Part shown: positions 44,704 to 54,147 of the stretch, one piece after another | Position numbering within the stretch: the first letter of the stretch is position 1 | Layout of the letters: each line of letters opens with the position of its first letter | From: Lachnoclostridium sp. An181 | GTDB lineage: Bacteria; Bacillota; Clostridia; Lachnospirales; Lachnospiraceae | Length of the DNA: 64,000 bases | Assembly: GCF_002160325.1 (NCBI RefSeq) | Contig: NZ_NFKJ01000001.1 | Span: 62,001 to 126,000, forward strand | Direction: 5' to 3' | Program-made: the position numbers and the translations under genes | Notes under the pieces: generated by a model | What the model was told of the DNA's origin: nothing | Seen by the model: the letters and a program-made list of their open reading frames with translations, nothing else | The model's database searches: none

Positions 44704-45246
44704 CTATGCACGGTTATACTTTGCATCGAAGGCAAGAATCGCAGAGATCGTCTTGGAGTCTTCTATTTTTCCTGCAAATATCTGCTGTTTCAGTTCCTCC
44801 ACCGTACACTCCCTGACATCAATAAATTCATCTTCATCCAGATGCTGTTTGGATGGAATCAGGTTTCTTGCCACAAATATCGGAATTTTTTCATCACAGA
44901 ATGCAACTGTTGTGTGTACGGTGATCAGCCATTCAATGTCTTCGCTTCTGAAACCAGTCTCCTCCTCCAACTCCCTTTTCGCACATACGATTCCCGGCTC
45001 ATCCGGCTCATCCAGAGCTCCGGCCGGAATCTCCAGTGTATATCTTCCAAGCGCAGGCCGGTACTGCTCCACCATTAAAATAGTCCCTTTTTCTGTCACA
45101 GGAACTACTGCAGCCGCTCCATTGTGATGGACAAAATCCCAGGTTGTTGTCTTCCCATCCGGATTTCTCATCGTATCTGCATAAATCTCGAGAATCTTTC
45201 CTTTGTATTTCAGCTCGCGATTAATGCGCTCTACATGTTCTCCCAT
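44704..45246 (-). CDS. Nudix hydrolase, ADP-ribose pyrophosphatase type
   Basis: A 180-residue Nudix protein with the box G-x5-E-x7-RELEEETGF near 74-96 (GALDEPDEPGIVCAKRELEEETGF). A Pro lies downstream of the box and VEQYRPALGRYTLEIPAG precedes it, typical of ADP-ribose pyrophosphatase. ATG 45246 has AGAGGT upstream. Extended -10 TGGTATAAT at 45283-45291. Confidence 0.9.
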   Translation of the reverse strand: MGEHVERINRELKYKGKILEIYADTMRNPDGKTTTWDFVHHNGAAAVVPVTEKGTILMVEQYRPALGRYTLEIPAGALDEPDEPGIVCAKRELEEETGFRSEDIEWLITVHTTVAFCDEKIPIFVARNLIPSKQHLDEDEFIDVRECTVEELKQQIFAGKIEDSKTISAILAFDAKYNRA

Positions 45247-45282
45247 AACTTTACCTCTTTTCTCTTTCAATTTTCTTGTTCC

Positions 45283-45291
45283 ATTATACCA
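45283..45291 (-). promoter_or_regulatory. Extended -10 promoter of the Nudix gene
   Basis: Minus-strand TG-G-TATAAT (45283-45291) lies 37 bases before the start codon. No good -35 is present, as is usual for extended -10 promoters. Confidence 0.45.
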
Positions 45292-45330
45292 CATCCTGCC
45301 TTGTCGGTTATAAAATTCCAAAAAAATCAG

Positions 45331-45360
45331 AAAAAGGATGGCTATAAAACCATCCTTTTT
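45331..45360 (-). terminator. Terminator after rny
   Basis: AAAAAGGATGG / CCATCCTTTTT (45331-45341, 45350-45360) forms an 11-bp stem with T-runs on both strands. Confidence 0.85.
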
Positions 45361-45376
45361 TATGTTACATGAAATA

Positions 45377-46927
45377 TTATCTGGCATAATCAGTGACTCT
45401 TGATTCACGGATTACATTGACTTTAATCTGTCCTGGATATTCCAATTCAAACTCAATCTGTTTTGAAATATCGCGCGCCAGCAATACCATATCATCGTCA
45501 GACACCTGTTCCGGAACTACCATGATACGAATCTCTCTACCCGCTTGAATAGCAAAAGACTTATCCACACCCTTAAATTGGTTTGTGATATCTTCCAATT
45601 GTTTCAATCTGTTAGTATACGTTTCTAATGTTTCTCTTCTTGCTCCTGGTCTTGCCGCGGAAATCGTGTCAGCAGCCTGCACAATACATGCAATCAATGA
45701 CTCAGGCTCCACATCCCCATGATGCGCTTCCACTGCATTGATGACAACCGGTGATTCTTTATACTTTCTGCATAAATCCACTCCGATCTGAATATGCGAG
45801 CCTTCCACATCGTGGTCAATGGATTTTCCGATGTCGTGCAGAAGTCCTGCGCGTTTCGCTACCCTGACATCCAGGCCAATCTCGCCTGCAAGCAGTCCGG
45901 AAAGCTGTGCAACTTCAATAGAATGTTTCAGCGCATTCTGTCCATAACTGGTCCTGAATTTCATCCGTCCCAAAAGCCGGATCAATTCTGGATGAATGCC
46001 ATGCACTCCTACTTCAAGAGCCGCAGCCTCTCCTTCCTCGCGGATCACGGAATCCACTTCTTTTTGAGCTTTTTCCACCATTTCTTCGATTCTTGCCGGA
46101 TGGATCCTTCCATCGACAATCAGTTTCTCAAGAGCAATTCTTGCAACTTCCCTTCTGATCGGGTCAAATCCGGATAATACAACCGCTTCAGGCGTATCAT
46201 CGATGATCAATTCCACACCTGTCAGCGTTTCCAGAGTACGGATATTCCGTCCCTCTCTTCCGATGATTCTTCCCTTCATCTCATCACTTGGAAGCTGAAC
46301 TACTGAAATCGTAGTCTCTGCCACATGATCTGCTGCACATCTTTGAATTGCATTTACAACATATTCCTTTGCCTTCTTATCTGCCTCTTCTTTAGCCTGG
46401 CTTTCTAATTCCTTGACTAATTTTGCAGTGTCATGTTTCACATCGTCTTCAACAGTTTTTAACAGATACTCTTTTGCTTGTTCGGAGGTAAGTCCTGAGA
46501 TTCTTTCCAGTTCCTGTACTCTCTGTCGATTAAGCTCTTCTGCTTTTTCTTCTCTTTGCTTAATCTGCTCTTCTCTTGCTGCGAATCCGGTCTCGCGCTG
46601 TTCGATTGCCTCTGCCCGTTTGTCAAGCGCCTCCTCCTTGGAGAGTACGCGTTTTTCATAGCGCTGCACTTCCGCGCGGCGTTCCTTGGTTTCTTTTTCA
46701 AGTTCATTCCTCGTTTTAATGGACTCTTCCTTTACTTCCAAGAGGGCTTCTTTTTTTGTAGTCTCGGCTGTCTTTAACGCATCGTCAATAATCTCTCTGG
46801 CCCTACTCTCAGCGTTTCCAATCTTACTGTCCGCGTCTTTTTTCAGGCTGGATGCCGTTGCGTAATAGGTCACTACAGCCGTTATAATAAGCGTTACGAC
46901 CACAGCTATTATAATACCAATCAGCAC
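45377..46927 (-). CDS. rny: Ribonuclease Y
   Basis: Membrane-anchored endoribonuclease that starts mRNA decay. The 516-residue protein has an N-terminal membrane helix (2-22), a long Glu/Lys/Arg coiled coil (about 30-195), a KH domain with [15 protein letters not shown] near 215, and an HD domain with [12 protein letters not shown] near 360. The start codon is GTG (46925-46927) with GGAGG 7 bases upstream. It has its own promoter and terminator. Confidence 0.97.
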   Translation of the reverse strand: MLIGIIIAVVVTLIITAVVTYYATASSLKKDADSKIGNAESRAREIIDDALKTAETTKKEALLEVKEESIKTRNELEKETKERRAEVQRYEKRVLSKEEALDKRAEAIEQRETGFAAREEQIKQREEKAEELNRQRVQELERISGLTSEQAKEYLLKTVEDDVKHDTAKLVKELESQAKEEADKKAKEYVVNAIQRCAADHVAETTISVVQLPSDEMKGRIIGREGRNIRTLETLTGVELIIDDTPEAVVLSGFDPIRREVARIALEKLIVDGRIHPARIEEMVEKAQKEVDSVIREEGEAAALEVGVHGIHPELIRLLGRMKFRTSYGQNALKHSIEVAQLSGLLAGEIGLDVRVAKRAGLLHDIGKSIDHDVEGSHIQIGVDLCRKYKESPVVINAVEAHHGDVEPESLIACIVQAADTISAARPGARRETLETYTNRLKQLEDITNQFKGVDKSFAIQAGREIRIMVVPEQVSDDDMVLLARDISKQIEFELEYPGQIKVNVIRESRVTDYAR

Positions 46928-46974
46928 AGGAGCACCTCCTTATTTAATTTTCATTGTACAAATACAACACTTAA

Positions 46975-47003
46975 ATTTTATACTGTTTTTACAAATATGT
47001 CAA
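46975..47003 (-). promoter_or_regulatory. rny promoter
   Basis: Minus-strand -35 TTGACA (46998-47003), 17-base spacer and -10 TAAAAT (46975-46980). Confidence 0.65.
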
Positions 47004-47054
47004 GCTTTCATCGCCTGGCAAAGGAAATCCTGTAAAATATTTTTTAATTACATT

Positions 47055-47849
47055 TTATTTCCTTTTTTCAAGTATCATGGCATAATGCCCCATCTGTTCA
47101 TAATGTCTGAAAAAAGATTCTTTCGGATATTCACATACACCGACCAAAGGATCGCAGACTGTTACAGAGTCTTCATCATAACCGGTCAAGACACAGACAT
47201 GTTCATTGGACGGCCACAGAAAATACTCATCGCTGTACTCTCCGTCTTTTTTCACATACCATCCTCTTTTATACTCAATCTCCAAATCATACATTGATGT
47301 CCAAATACATACCGGTATTCCATTGTCAACCATGTTTAAAATCTCTTCTTCACTGTACCCGTACAATTCCCTTGCAATATGTTCTCCTTGCTGCATATCG
47401 ATTACATTTTGGACTGCCTCCGCCAAAACGTGAGGGAAAGCCCCGTACGAAGAGGTGCTGGATGGATCCCCGATAAACGCCTTATTTGGATGAGGCGCAT
47501 AGTATCTTCCGTTTTTCTCCTCCATGGGAACTTTTTTTATCTGTTCGGCGACTTGAATTTTATCCGTCCGATAACCATATCCCTTAAGGATCATAGCCCC
47601 TGCAGTCGCCTCACATCCGGTCGGCAATTCCGGGTTTTGAAGGATTGGTTCCACATTTATTTTTTTGTTTTCCTGCCCCAAAAAATTCTCTTTACTTACG
47701 AATTCGTCACTCCACATTTCCATTGGCCTGGAATGGATTTCTTTTTTCTGCAAAACTACCCAGATACACCCACAGAGCAGAATGATGCATCCCAGAATTC
47801 CCAATATACGTCCAATATAACATCTTTTTTGATATTGTACCTTTTTCAA
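47055..47849 (-). CDS. Membrane-anchored C39-like cysteine peptidase
   Basis: A 264-residue protein with an N-terminal membrane helix (about 12-33) and an extracytoplasmic C39_2-type papain-like domain. The catalytic Cys is in NPELPTGCEATAGAM near 75-89, the His in NEHVCVLTGYDEDSVTVCDPLVG near 220, and the following Asp lies in CDP. The substrate is unknown. The best-supported start is TTG 47849 with GGAGGAA 6 bases upstream; ATG 47876 has no clear site. Response-regulator-like direct repeats lie just upstream (47915-47936). Confidence 0.82.
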   Translation of the reverse strand: MKKVQYQKRCYIGRILGILGCIILLCGCIWVVLQKKEIHSRPMEMWSDEFVSKENFLGQENKKINVEPILQNPELPTGCEATAGAMILKGYGYRTDKIQVAEQIKKVPMEEKNGRYYAPHPNKAFIGDPSSTSSYGAFPHVLAEAVQNVIDMQQGEHIARELYGYSEEEILNMVDNGIPVCIWTSMYDLEIEYKRGWYVKKDGEYSDEYFLWPSNEHVCVLTGYDEDSVTVCDPLVGVCEYPKESFFRHYEQMGHYAMILEKRK

Positions 47850-47914
47850 TTTTAGTTCCTCCTCACACATCTTCATGTCGCCAATTTTATATAGAGGAAG
47901 GAACAAAACCGCAT

Positions 47915-47936
47915 CCTTTTTGTATTATTTTTGTAT
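47915..47936 (-). promoter_or_regulatory. Pair of 11-bp direct repeats before the C39-like gene
   Basis: On the minus strand ATACAAAAATA and ATACAAAAAGG lie head to tail (47926-47936, 47915-47925), the geometry bound by OmpR/PhoB regulators. They match the pair upstream of the response regulator gene. A TATATA -10 candidate lies about 21 bases downstream. The first half-site overlaps the last codons of the preceding gene. Confidence 0.5.
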
Positions 47937-48629
47937 CATATCATCTTGACTGAGTATTGGATAACACATACATTCGTAATCTGATCCCATGAAACAATAT
48001 ACAATCTTTTGTTCAGCCAGCGTTCTCCAGAATTCATCCTTTTCTTCTTTTAAATCCATATCCAAATATGTTCTCCATCTTTCTTCCATCCACTCTTTCC
48101 CTTTGCCTGCATTCGGACAAACTCCTTCATATGCCAGTTCCATCTGTATAATCTTCTCCGTCTCACTTTCCATCAGAATATGCAGATACCAGTCTTCCTC
48201 TTCCAAACGAATATCCCACATCACTGCATATTCTCCCAGTTTGTTGCTATAAGTATTGATCTGATAATCCCAGCTCCACGACATATTGCAAAACACAGAC
48301 TCTATCGGCGTAGAAATCAGTCCAAGTTCATCCAGTTTTTTCAATTCTCTGTCTATCACACGTCCAACTGCCTCTTTTCCTCCGGCACTCTTTTCTTCGT
48401 TTTGTCCATTGTATGTCTGGGTTTTCTGAACAAAGCCATCAGAGGATAAGGAAAGCCCTATTTTTTCCGCCAGAGTTAATGTTTGTTCTCTGCTTTTCTG
48501 ATTTTCCGTTACCTGTACTTTTCCTATGAGTTTTTGATCCTGCAAGTCTGATATAAGCACAAAGGATCCGATAGATGCTGCAATCACACACGCAGATGCC
48601 AGTCCTGCTAAAATATTTTTCTTCATCAT
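47925..48629 (-). CDS. Unrecognised exported or membrane-anchored protein of the two-component locus
   Basis: A 234-residue protein I do not recognise. An N-terminal hydrophobic segment (about 5-27, ILAGLASACVIAASIGSFVLIS) could be a signal anchor; there is no lipobox Cys. The rest is charged and probably extracytoplasmic. Tryptophan-rich WSWDYQ near 127, WDIRLEEEDWYLHILM near 147, and CYPI near the C-terminus are the main landmarks. Its ATG overlaps the kinase stop by 4 bases, so it is made with the sensor and may modulate it. Confidence 0.75.
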   Translation of the reverse strand: MMKKNILAGLASACVIAASIGSFVLISDLQDQKLIGKVQVTENQKSREQTLTLAEKIGLSLSSDGFVQKTQTYNGQNEEKSAGGKEAVGRVIDRELKKLDELGLISTPIESVFCNMSWSWDYQINTYSNKLGEYAVMWDIRLEEEDWYLHILMESETEKIIQMELAYEGVCPNAGKGKEWMEERWRTYLDMDLKEEKDEFWRTLAEQKIVYCFMGSDYECMCYPILSQDDMIQK

Positions 48630-50032
48630 TCTTTAAAACTAATCGTTATCCTGGTCTCTTTCCCTTCCGTACTTTCAATTTCCATATCCGCGCCGTGAAA
48701 TTCCAGCACCTTTTTACAGATAGAAAGGCCAAGTCCCACTCCTTCATTTTCATATTTTCTCGACTTGTCCGCCATATAAAAGCTTTCTGTCACTCTTTTA
48801 ATATCTTTTGGAGATATTCCTTTTCCATTATCCCATACGGATATTCGGATGAATCCTGGCACTTTTTTTGACTCAATACATATCTTCCCATTCTTTTCGA
48901 TCGCCTTTTTACTGTTGTCTATCAGATTCAAAAATACAGATTTCAAAAGAACCGGTTCCGCCATCAGATAGGTCTCATCCGCTTTGACTTCCAAAACAAT
49001 CTCCCTCTCCTGCAGGACGGGTCTTAATTCTTCCTGTATCGTTTCCAGGAAATTTTTCAAATTTACTCTCTGCATTCTAATGTCTTTTTTTTCCATGACG
49101 ATCAGCTCCAGCATTCTGGCCGATAATTTTTCCAGCCTTTTACCCTGTCTCAAAATGTAATCACCGTACAGCATACGCTCCTCTTCCGTCATCTGTCTGG
49201 ATCTTAGCATGTCTGAATATCCGATGATGGATGTAAGCGGAGTTTTCATTTCATGAGAAAAGCTTCCCACGAATTCCTCTTGCCTTTTGGCATATTCTTT
49301 TAACTCCAGCATATTTTGTTCTAATTTTTCCATCATCCAGTTAAATTTCTTCGCCAGTTCATTGACCTCATCCGTTCCACAAACCGGAATCCTCTTTGTG
49401 TAATCTCCATTCCCAATATCCTGTGCTGCCTGCGATAATTTTCGGATAGGCCGCAAGATCCAGACCGCAAGAAAAAATATGACACCAGAAACAGATACGA
49501 TCAATCCGCACATACAGTTTCTATAGATCCGGTACTGGTCTTTTTTCTGTTCAAAAACAGAAGTGATCTCACTTATGCTTTCCACATAATATTTCCATTT
49601 TCCTACAGAAATCACACTTGCTGCATGAAGATAATATTGCCCTGTTTCTTCTTTTATTGTATATGCCACCAGTTCCTCCTTGGCGTGATCTTTTAAAGCT
49701 GTATCCGGCGTTGGAAACTGTTTTGTCTTTTGATACAATACTTTTTCCTCCTGATCGCGGATGACAAGCTGTATCATATCCGGCATCTCGGAAAAACTGA
49801 TCGACAATACCAGCCCCACAGCCTCTTTCTCCTCTAGCATCTTTCGATTGTACATTTTTTCCGCTGCAATCTCAAAAGAAGAGGCAAACGCAGCATTCAC
49901 TCCCGCGATCCTTTTGCTCTCCTTATTCAGGGCAGAATGAAAAGAAGTATAGACAAGCATATGTCCGCTGACGCAAAAAGCAACCGCAGTCACTGAAATA
50001 ATACAAAAAAACAGTTTCCAGAATAGTTTCAT
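48626..50032 (-). CDS. Sensor histidine kinase
   Basis: A 468-residue kinase with two membrane helices (about 6-30 and 170-192) flanking an extracytoplasmic sensor of about 140 residues. A HAMP domain (RPIRKLSQAAQDIGNGDYTKRI) is followed by HisKA with phospho-His in SFSHEMKTPLTSIIGY near 255. The HATPase has an N-box LIDNSKKAIE near 370, G1 VWDNGKGI near 405 and G2 GVGLGLSICKKVLE near 437. The start overlaps the regulator stop by 4 bases. Confidence 0.94.
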   Translation of the reverse strand: MKLFWKLFFCIISVTAVAFCVSGHMLVYTSFHSALNKESKRIAGVNAAFASSFEIAAEKMYNRKMLEEKEAVGLVLSISFSEMPDMIQLVIRDQEEKVLYQKTKQFPTPDTALKDHAKEELVAYTIKEETGQYYLHAASVISVGKWKYYVESISEITSVFEQKKDQYRIYRNCMCGLIVSVSGVIFFLAVWILRPIRKLSQAAQDIGNGDYTKRIPVCGTDEVNELAKKFNWMMEKLEQNMLELKEYAKRQEEFVGSFSHEMKTPLTSIIGYSDMLRSRQMTEEERMLYGDYILRQGKRLEKLSARMLELIVMEKKDIRMQRVNLKNFLETIQEELRPVLQEREIVLEVKADETYLMAEPVLLKSVFLNLIDNSKKAIEKNGKICIESKKVPGFIRISVWDNGKGISPKDIKRVTESFYMADKSRKYENEGVGLGLSICKKVLEFHGADMEIESTEGKETRITISFKE

Positions 50033-50688
50033 TTCCTATCCTCCAGCCTGTATCCGACTTTATATACTGCCGTAATCTGATCCTCCCAATTCAGTTTCTT
50101 CCTGAGTCTTTGTACATGAAGATCTACGGTTCGACTGTTTCCCATATATTCTTCTTTCCATACACTTTCATATATTCTGTCCCGAAAAAGTGCGACATTC
50201 TTATTTCTTACAAAAAGCAGCAGCAACTCATATTCTTTTGATGTAAGGTTCACGATCTTTACTCCCTTTTTTACGACACGTGAGGAAAGATCCACAGTCA
50301 CATCCTGGAACCGGACGACCGTATCCTGTTTGTGATATCTGCGCAGAACCGTTTCTACCCTTGCCAGCAGCTCTATGATCTCAAATGGTTTTGTAAGATA
50401 ATCCTCCGCCCCCATCTTCAGCCCTTTCACAATATCCTTCACCTGAGCTTTTGCAGTCAGAAAGATGACGGGAATCTCCTTTTCACGAATATAGTCAAAC
50501 AATTCATATCCGCTGATCCCCGGCAACATAATGTCAAGCAGCACCAAGTCAAAATACTGTCGCTCCACCAGATCTCCTGCCTCAATGCAATCATAGGCAC
50601 AGGTACACTTGTATCCTGCATCTTTTAAATTCACTTTGATCAGATTTGCGATTTGCCTGTCATCTTCCACAATAAGTATTTCAACCAT
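50029..50688 (-). CDS. OmpR/PhoB-family response regulator
   Basis: A 219-residue regulator. The receiver has acidic EDDRQ (8-12), phospho-Asp in LVLLDIMLPGISGYE near 52, and Lys in DYLTKPFEIIELLARV near 101. The winged-helix effector domain follows (LTSKEYELLLLFVRNKNVALFRDRIYESVW and SRTVDLHVQRLRKKL). ATG 50688 has GGGAGGGG upstream; ten extra upstream codons are unlikely. It probably regulates itself and the C39-like gene through the 11-bp repeats. Confidence 0.94.
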   Translation of the reverse strand: MVEILIVEDDRQIANLIKVNLKDAGYKCTCAYDCIEAGDLVERQYFDLVLLDIMLPGISGYELFDYIREKEIPVIFLTAKAQVKDIVKGLKMGAEDYLTKPFEIIELLARVETVLRRYHKQDTVVRFQDVTVDLSSRVVKKGVKIVNLTSKEYELLLLFVRNKNVALFRDRIYESVWKEEYMGNSRTVDLHVQRLRKKLNWEDQITAVYKVGYRLEDRK

Positions 50689-50759
50689 TTTCCCCTCCCA
50701 GTGCGCATGCATTATCAATCAAACATTTCCTTTCATCCGCCTATACCAAAAGAATACCT

Positions 50760-50781
50760 CTTTGTTGTATCTTTTTTGTAT
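50760..50781 (-). promoter_or_regulatory. Pair of 11-bp direct repeats before the response regulator
   Basis: On the minus strand ATACAAAAAAG (50771-50781) and ATACAACAAAG (50760-50770) lie head to tail, about 72 bases before the start codon. The same repeat type lies upstream of the C39-like gene. Confidence 0.5.
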
Positions 50782-50803
50782 CATCCGGATATTTTCTTTT
50801 TTA

Positions 50804-51406
50804 CTATTCCCATCCCACAGATTCTCTGATCGCACTGTACGAAAAACCTTTTCTTGCAAGATAGGCCGCCATTTTTTGTTTTTCTTTCGCATCCGCAGTG
50901 TCCCGGCAAAATCCTTTCTTTCTCAAAAGGTTGGAGATTGTTTCATTTTCTGTTGTCTCTTCAAAATACAGTTCCATCAATGCCTGAATCTTCTCTCCAT
51001 CAAGTCCCTTCCGGCATAGCTTTGCATAGATTGATTTTCGGCTTTCTTTTTCTTTTTTACTGCGGATAAAATTTTCTATATATCTTTCATCATTGATATA
51101 TCCAAAAGATTTCACATAGGAAACCGCCTGCTGCACTGCCCAGTCCGGGAACTCTTCCCTTTCCAGTTTTTCCTGCAGTTCACGTTCTGTTCTGTCCGAT
51201 ATATTGAGAAGGTACATTGCTTTTTTCTTTGCACGTTTTAAGATCACTTCTGTCCGGATTTCTTTGTATACACTCTCTGATATTTCTCCTCCTTCATGAA
51301 TATGAAAACGAGAAAGTTCGCCTTTATACAAGACAAAGGCGAACTCTTCCTCTATATAGATTCGATATTTATTTTTAGCAGTCTGTTCTATTGCTGTGAC
51401 AATCAT
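50804..51406 (-). CDS. recX: Regulatory protein RecX
   Basis: Modulator of RecA filaments. The 200-residue helical protein has the three-helix repeats typical of RecX (LNISDRTERELQEKLEREEFPDWAVQQAVSYVKSFGYINDERYIENFI and RKKGFCRDTADAKEKQKMAAYLARKGFSYSAIRESV). The start ATG 51406 is 1 base after the recA stop, with GAGG inside the end of recA, so the two are coupled. Confidence 0.92.
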   Translation of the reverse strand: MIVTAIEQTAKNKYRIYIEEEFAFVLYKGELSRFHIHEGGEISESVYKEIRTEVILKRAKKKAMYLLNISDRTERELQEKLEREEFPDWAVQQAVSYVKSFGYINDERYIENFIRSKKEKESRKSIYAKLCRKGLDGEKIQALMELYFEETTENETISNLLRKKGFCRDTADAKEKQKMAAYLARKGFSYSAIRESVGWE

Positions 51407-51407
51407 G

Positions 51408-52442
51408 CTATACGTCCTCTTCCTTTTCCTCACTTTCCTTTGGCATCTCTCCGAGATGATAGTGCTCACGCACTTTTGCCTCCAACTCTTCCATAACTTC
51501 CGGATGCTCTGTCAGATAAGTTTTTGCATTTTCACGTCCCTGTCCGATCTTGGTACCCTCATAAGCGTACCATGCTCCGCTTTTGTTGACTAAATTTAAG
51601 TTTGTCGCAAGGTCCAGGACATCCCCTTCCTTGGAGATTCCTTTTCCGAACATGATGTCAAACTCCGCTTCTTTGAACGGTGGTGCGATCTTATTTTTCA
51701 CCACTTTGATCCGCGTTCTGTTTCCGACCATCTCACCGCTCTGCTTAAGAGTCTCAATCCTTCTGACATCCATACGGATGGACGCATAAAACTTCAGTGC
51801 ACGTCCACCTGTCGTAGTCTCCGGATTTCCAAACATGACTCCGACTTTTTCACGGAGCTGGTTAATAAAGATGACCACGCAGTTTGACTTGCTGATGACC
51901 GGTGTCAGTTTCCGCAATGCCTGGGACATCAGACGTGCCTGCAGACCCACATGGCTGTCACCCATATCTCCTTCAATCTCCTGTTTTGGCACAAGTGCTG
52001 CCACAGAGTCAATGACAATGATATCCATGGCACCGGAACGGACCATCGTCTCTGCAATCTCCAAAGCCTGATCCCCGCTGTCTGGCTGGGAAATATAGAG
52101 TTCCTCAATATCCACCCCGATATTCTTTGCGTATGCCGGATCCAGGGCATGCTCTGCATCGATGAATCCTGCAATTCCTCCTCTTTTCTGTACTTCTGCA
52201 ATCATATGAAGGGCAACTGTCGTCTTACCACTGGACTCTGGTCCGTAAATTTCAATAACTCTTCCTTTGGGAACTCCTCCAAGTCCAAGGGCAATATCCA
52301 GGCTCAAAGAACCGGTAGGTACTGTCTCCACCGCCACATGAGCGCTGGCATCCCCCAGTTTCATCACTGCTCCCTTTCCAAAATCTTTCTCTAATTTTGA
52401 AATCGCTGCATCAAGCGCTTTTAACTTTTCTTCACTTGCCAT
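51408..52442 (-). CDS. recA: Recombinase RecA
   Basis: Strand-exchange ATPase and SOS co-protease. The 344-residue protein has Walker [10 protein letters not shown] near 66-74, Walker [13 protein letters not shown] near 139, loop L1 [23 protein letters not shown], and loop L2 [28 protein letters not shown]. The acidic tail ends EEKEEDV. A LexA box and promoter lie directly upstream. Confidence 0.98.
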   Translation of the reverse strand: MASEEKLKALDAAISKLEKDFGKGAVMKLGDASAHVAVETVPTGSLSLDIALGLGGVPKGRVIEIYGPESSGKTTVALHMIAEVQKRGGIAGFIDAEHALDPAYAKNIGVDIEELYISQPDSGDQALEIAETMVRSGAMDIIVIDSVAALVPKQEIEGDMGDSHVGLQARLMSQALRKLTPVISKSNCVVIFINQLREKVGVMFGNPETTTGGRALKFYASIRMDVRRIETLKQSGEMVGNRTRIKVVKNKIAPPFKEAEFDIMFGKGISKEGDVLDLATNLNLVNKSGAWYAYEGTKIGQGRENAKTYLTEHPEVMEELEAKVREHYHLGEMPKESEEKEEDV

Positions 52443-52460
52443 AATTGGTATACACTCCTT

Positions 52461-52550
52461 TAATAGCGAACTTATGTTCGTTCATCTTTTACTATCTTAT
52501 TATACTTGTTCTTTGTTGTCAATCATTATTTCTTATTCTGTTCGCTATTA
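52461..52550 (-). promoter_or_regulatory. recA promoter with LexA box and flanking inverted repeat
   Basis: Minus-strand -35 TTGACA (52517-52522), 17-base spacer and -10 TAAGAT (52494-52499). CGAACTTATGTTCG (52467-52480) is an exact Firmicute LexA/DinR box downstream of the start site. TAATAGCGAAC (52461-52471) and GTTCGCTATTA (52540-52550) form an 11-bp inverted repeat enclosing the whole promoter. Confidence 0.8.
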
Positions 52551-52587
52551 TTTTATCATAGTTTTCACTATATTTCAAATACCTTTT

Positions 52588-54126
52588 CTATTTTGTATTT
52601 CTCTGCTCAAGAGAACGTTTCTTTGTTATGACAACTTTTTCTTCATAACATGCAAAAAGTTCATCCAGTTTCTCTTTCTGCAGTTTTGAGGTAAACACGC
52701 TGACCACGGGAACCACCACAAGCCCTGCTATCATGGCAACGGCTCCTGCGTTGATAGGCGATTCAATATAGTGCAGAAACATATTGGATACTGTAATGCC
52801 AACTCCGCAGGCAAAACTTGCCCACACAGCAGCACGTGTCACGCCCCGCCAGTACAGCCCATACAAAAACGGCGCCAGAAATGCTCCGGCCAGAGCGCCC
52901 CAGGAAATTCCCATCAATTGAGCGATAAATGCCGGTGGTTTCAATGCCAGGACTACGGAGAGGACAATGAAAAAGACAATGAGCCACTGCATGACCCTCA
53001 CCTGTTTTTTCTCACTCATGTTCTTTAACACATTCCCTTTCAAGAAATCCAGTGTCAATGTAGAGCTGGAAGTCAGTACAAGGGAAGACAGTGTGGACAT
53101 AGAAGCAGACAATACGAGCACGATCACGATTCCAATCAGGATATCCGGCAATGTCGAGAGCATATGCGGGATAATGCTGTCGTACACAATATTTCCAGTC
53201 TTGTCATAAAGTGAGGTGTCGTCAAAAAGACGTCCGAACCCCCCGAGAAAATAACATCCTCCGGAAATCACGACTGCAAAAAGAGTGGAAATGACTGTTC
53301 CGGTATTGACTGATTTTTCATCCCTTATCGCATAAAATTTGTGGATCATTTGTGGAAGTCCCCATGTTCCAAGAGAAGTTAAAATTACAACCCCTAAAAG
53401 ATTTAGTGGATCCGGTCCAAAAAAAGACGTAAAGGCCCCCGGCTGTCCCACAGTCACCGGAACATCGCTTGGGATTTCGGCCATCTTTCTGATGGCTTCC
53501 AGAAATCCACCCTGTCCGGACAGAACTGCCGCAATCACGGCAACGATTCCTCCAAGCATGATGATTCCCTGAATGAAATCATTGATCGCTGTTGCCATGT
53601 ATCCACCAAGAATCACGTAGATTCCGGTAAACACCGCCATGATGATCACACAGGCTGCATATGGTACGTCAAAAGCCATCTCAAACAATCGGGACAGTCC
53701 ATTGTAGATTGATGCTGTGTACGGTACAAGAAACACAAAGACGATCGCTGACGCTGTGATTTTTAAAGCTTTGCTGTGAAACCGTTCTCCAAAGAAATCC
53801 GGCATAGTCTTCGATTGCAGATGTTGGCTCATCACCCTTGTCCGCCTTCCAAGCACAACCCAGGCGAGCAGACTTCCAAGCACTGCATTCCCGATTCCTA
53901 TCCAGGTGCAGGCCAGTCCGTACTTCCACCCAAATTGCCCAGCATATCCTACGAATACAACAGCAGAAAAATAAGAAGTTCCGTATGCAAACGCTGTAAG
54001 CCACGGTCCAGCGCTCCTTCCTCCAAGCACAAATCCTTCCACACTCGCTGTATGCCGCCTCGCATAAATCCCTACGGCAATCATCGCTGCAAAAAAGATG
54101 ATAAGCATTGTCAATTTTACTCCCAT
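52588..54126 (-). CDS. Sodium:solute symporter (SSS family)
   Basis: A 512-residue, about 13-helix Na+ symporter. It has FVLGGRSAGPWLTAFAYGTSYFSAVVFVGYAG near 32-63 (TM1/TM2 SSS signature), ATAINDFIQGIIMLGG near 180, and the Na2-site-like helix IVIVLVLSASMSTLSSLVLTSSSTL near 335. The PutP/PanF branch is closest by eye, but the substrate is not determined. Promoter and tandem operator-like repeats lie directly upstream. Confidence 0.9.
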   Translation of the reverse strand: MGVKLTMLIIFFAAMIAVGIYARRHTASVEGFVLGGRSAGPWLTAFAYGTSYFSAVVFVGYAGQFGWKYGLACTWIGIGNAVLGSLLAWVVLGRRTRVMSQHLQSKTMPDFFGERFHSKALKITASAIVFVFLVPYTASIYNGLSRLFEMAFDVPYAACVIIMAVFTGIYVILGGYMATAINDFIQGIIMLGGIVAVIAAVLSGQGGFLEAIRKMAEIPSDVPVTVGQPGAFTSFFGPDPLNLLGVVILTSLGTWGLPQMIHKFYAIRDEKSVNTGTVISTLFAVVISGGCYFLGGFGRLFDDTSLYDKTGNIVYDSIIPHMLSTLPDILIGIVIVLVLSASMSTLSSLVLTSSSTLTLDFLKGNVLKNMSEKKQVRVMQWLIVFFIVLSVVLALKPPAFIAQLMGISWGALAGAFLAPFLYGLYWRGVTRAAVWASFACGVGITVSNMFLHYIESPINAGAVAMIAGLVVVPVVSVFTSKLQKEKLDELFACYEEKVVITKKRSLEQRNTK

Positions 54127-54147
54127 TTCTTTCTCTCCCTTCGTTTT

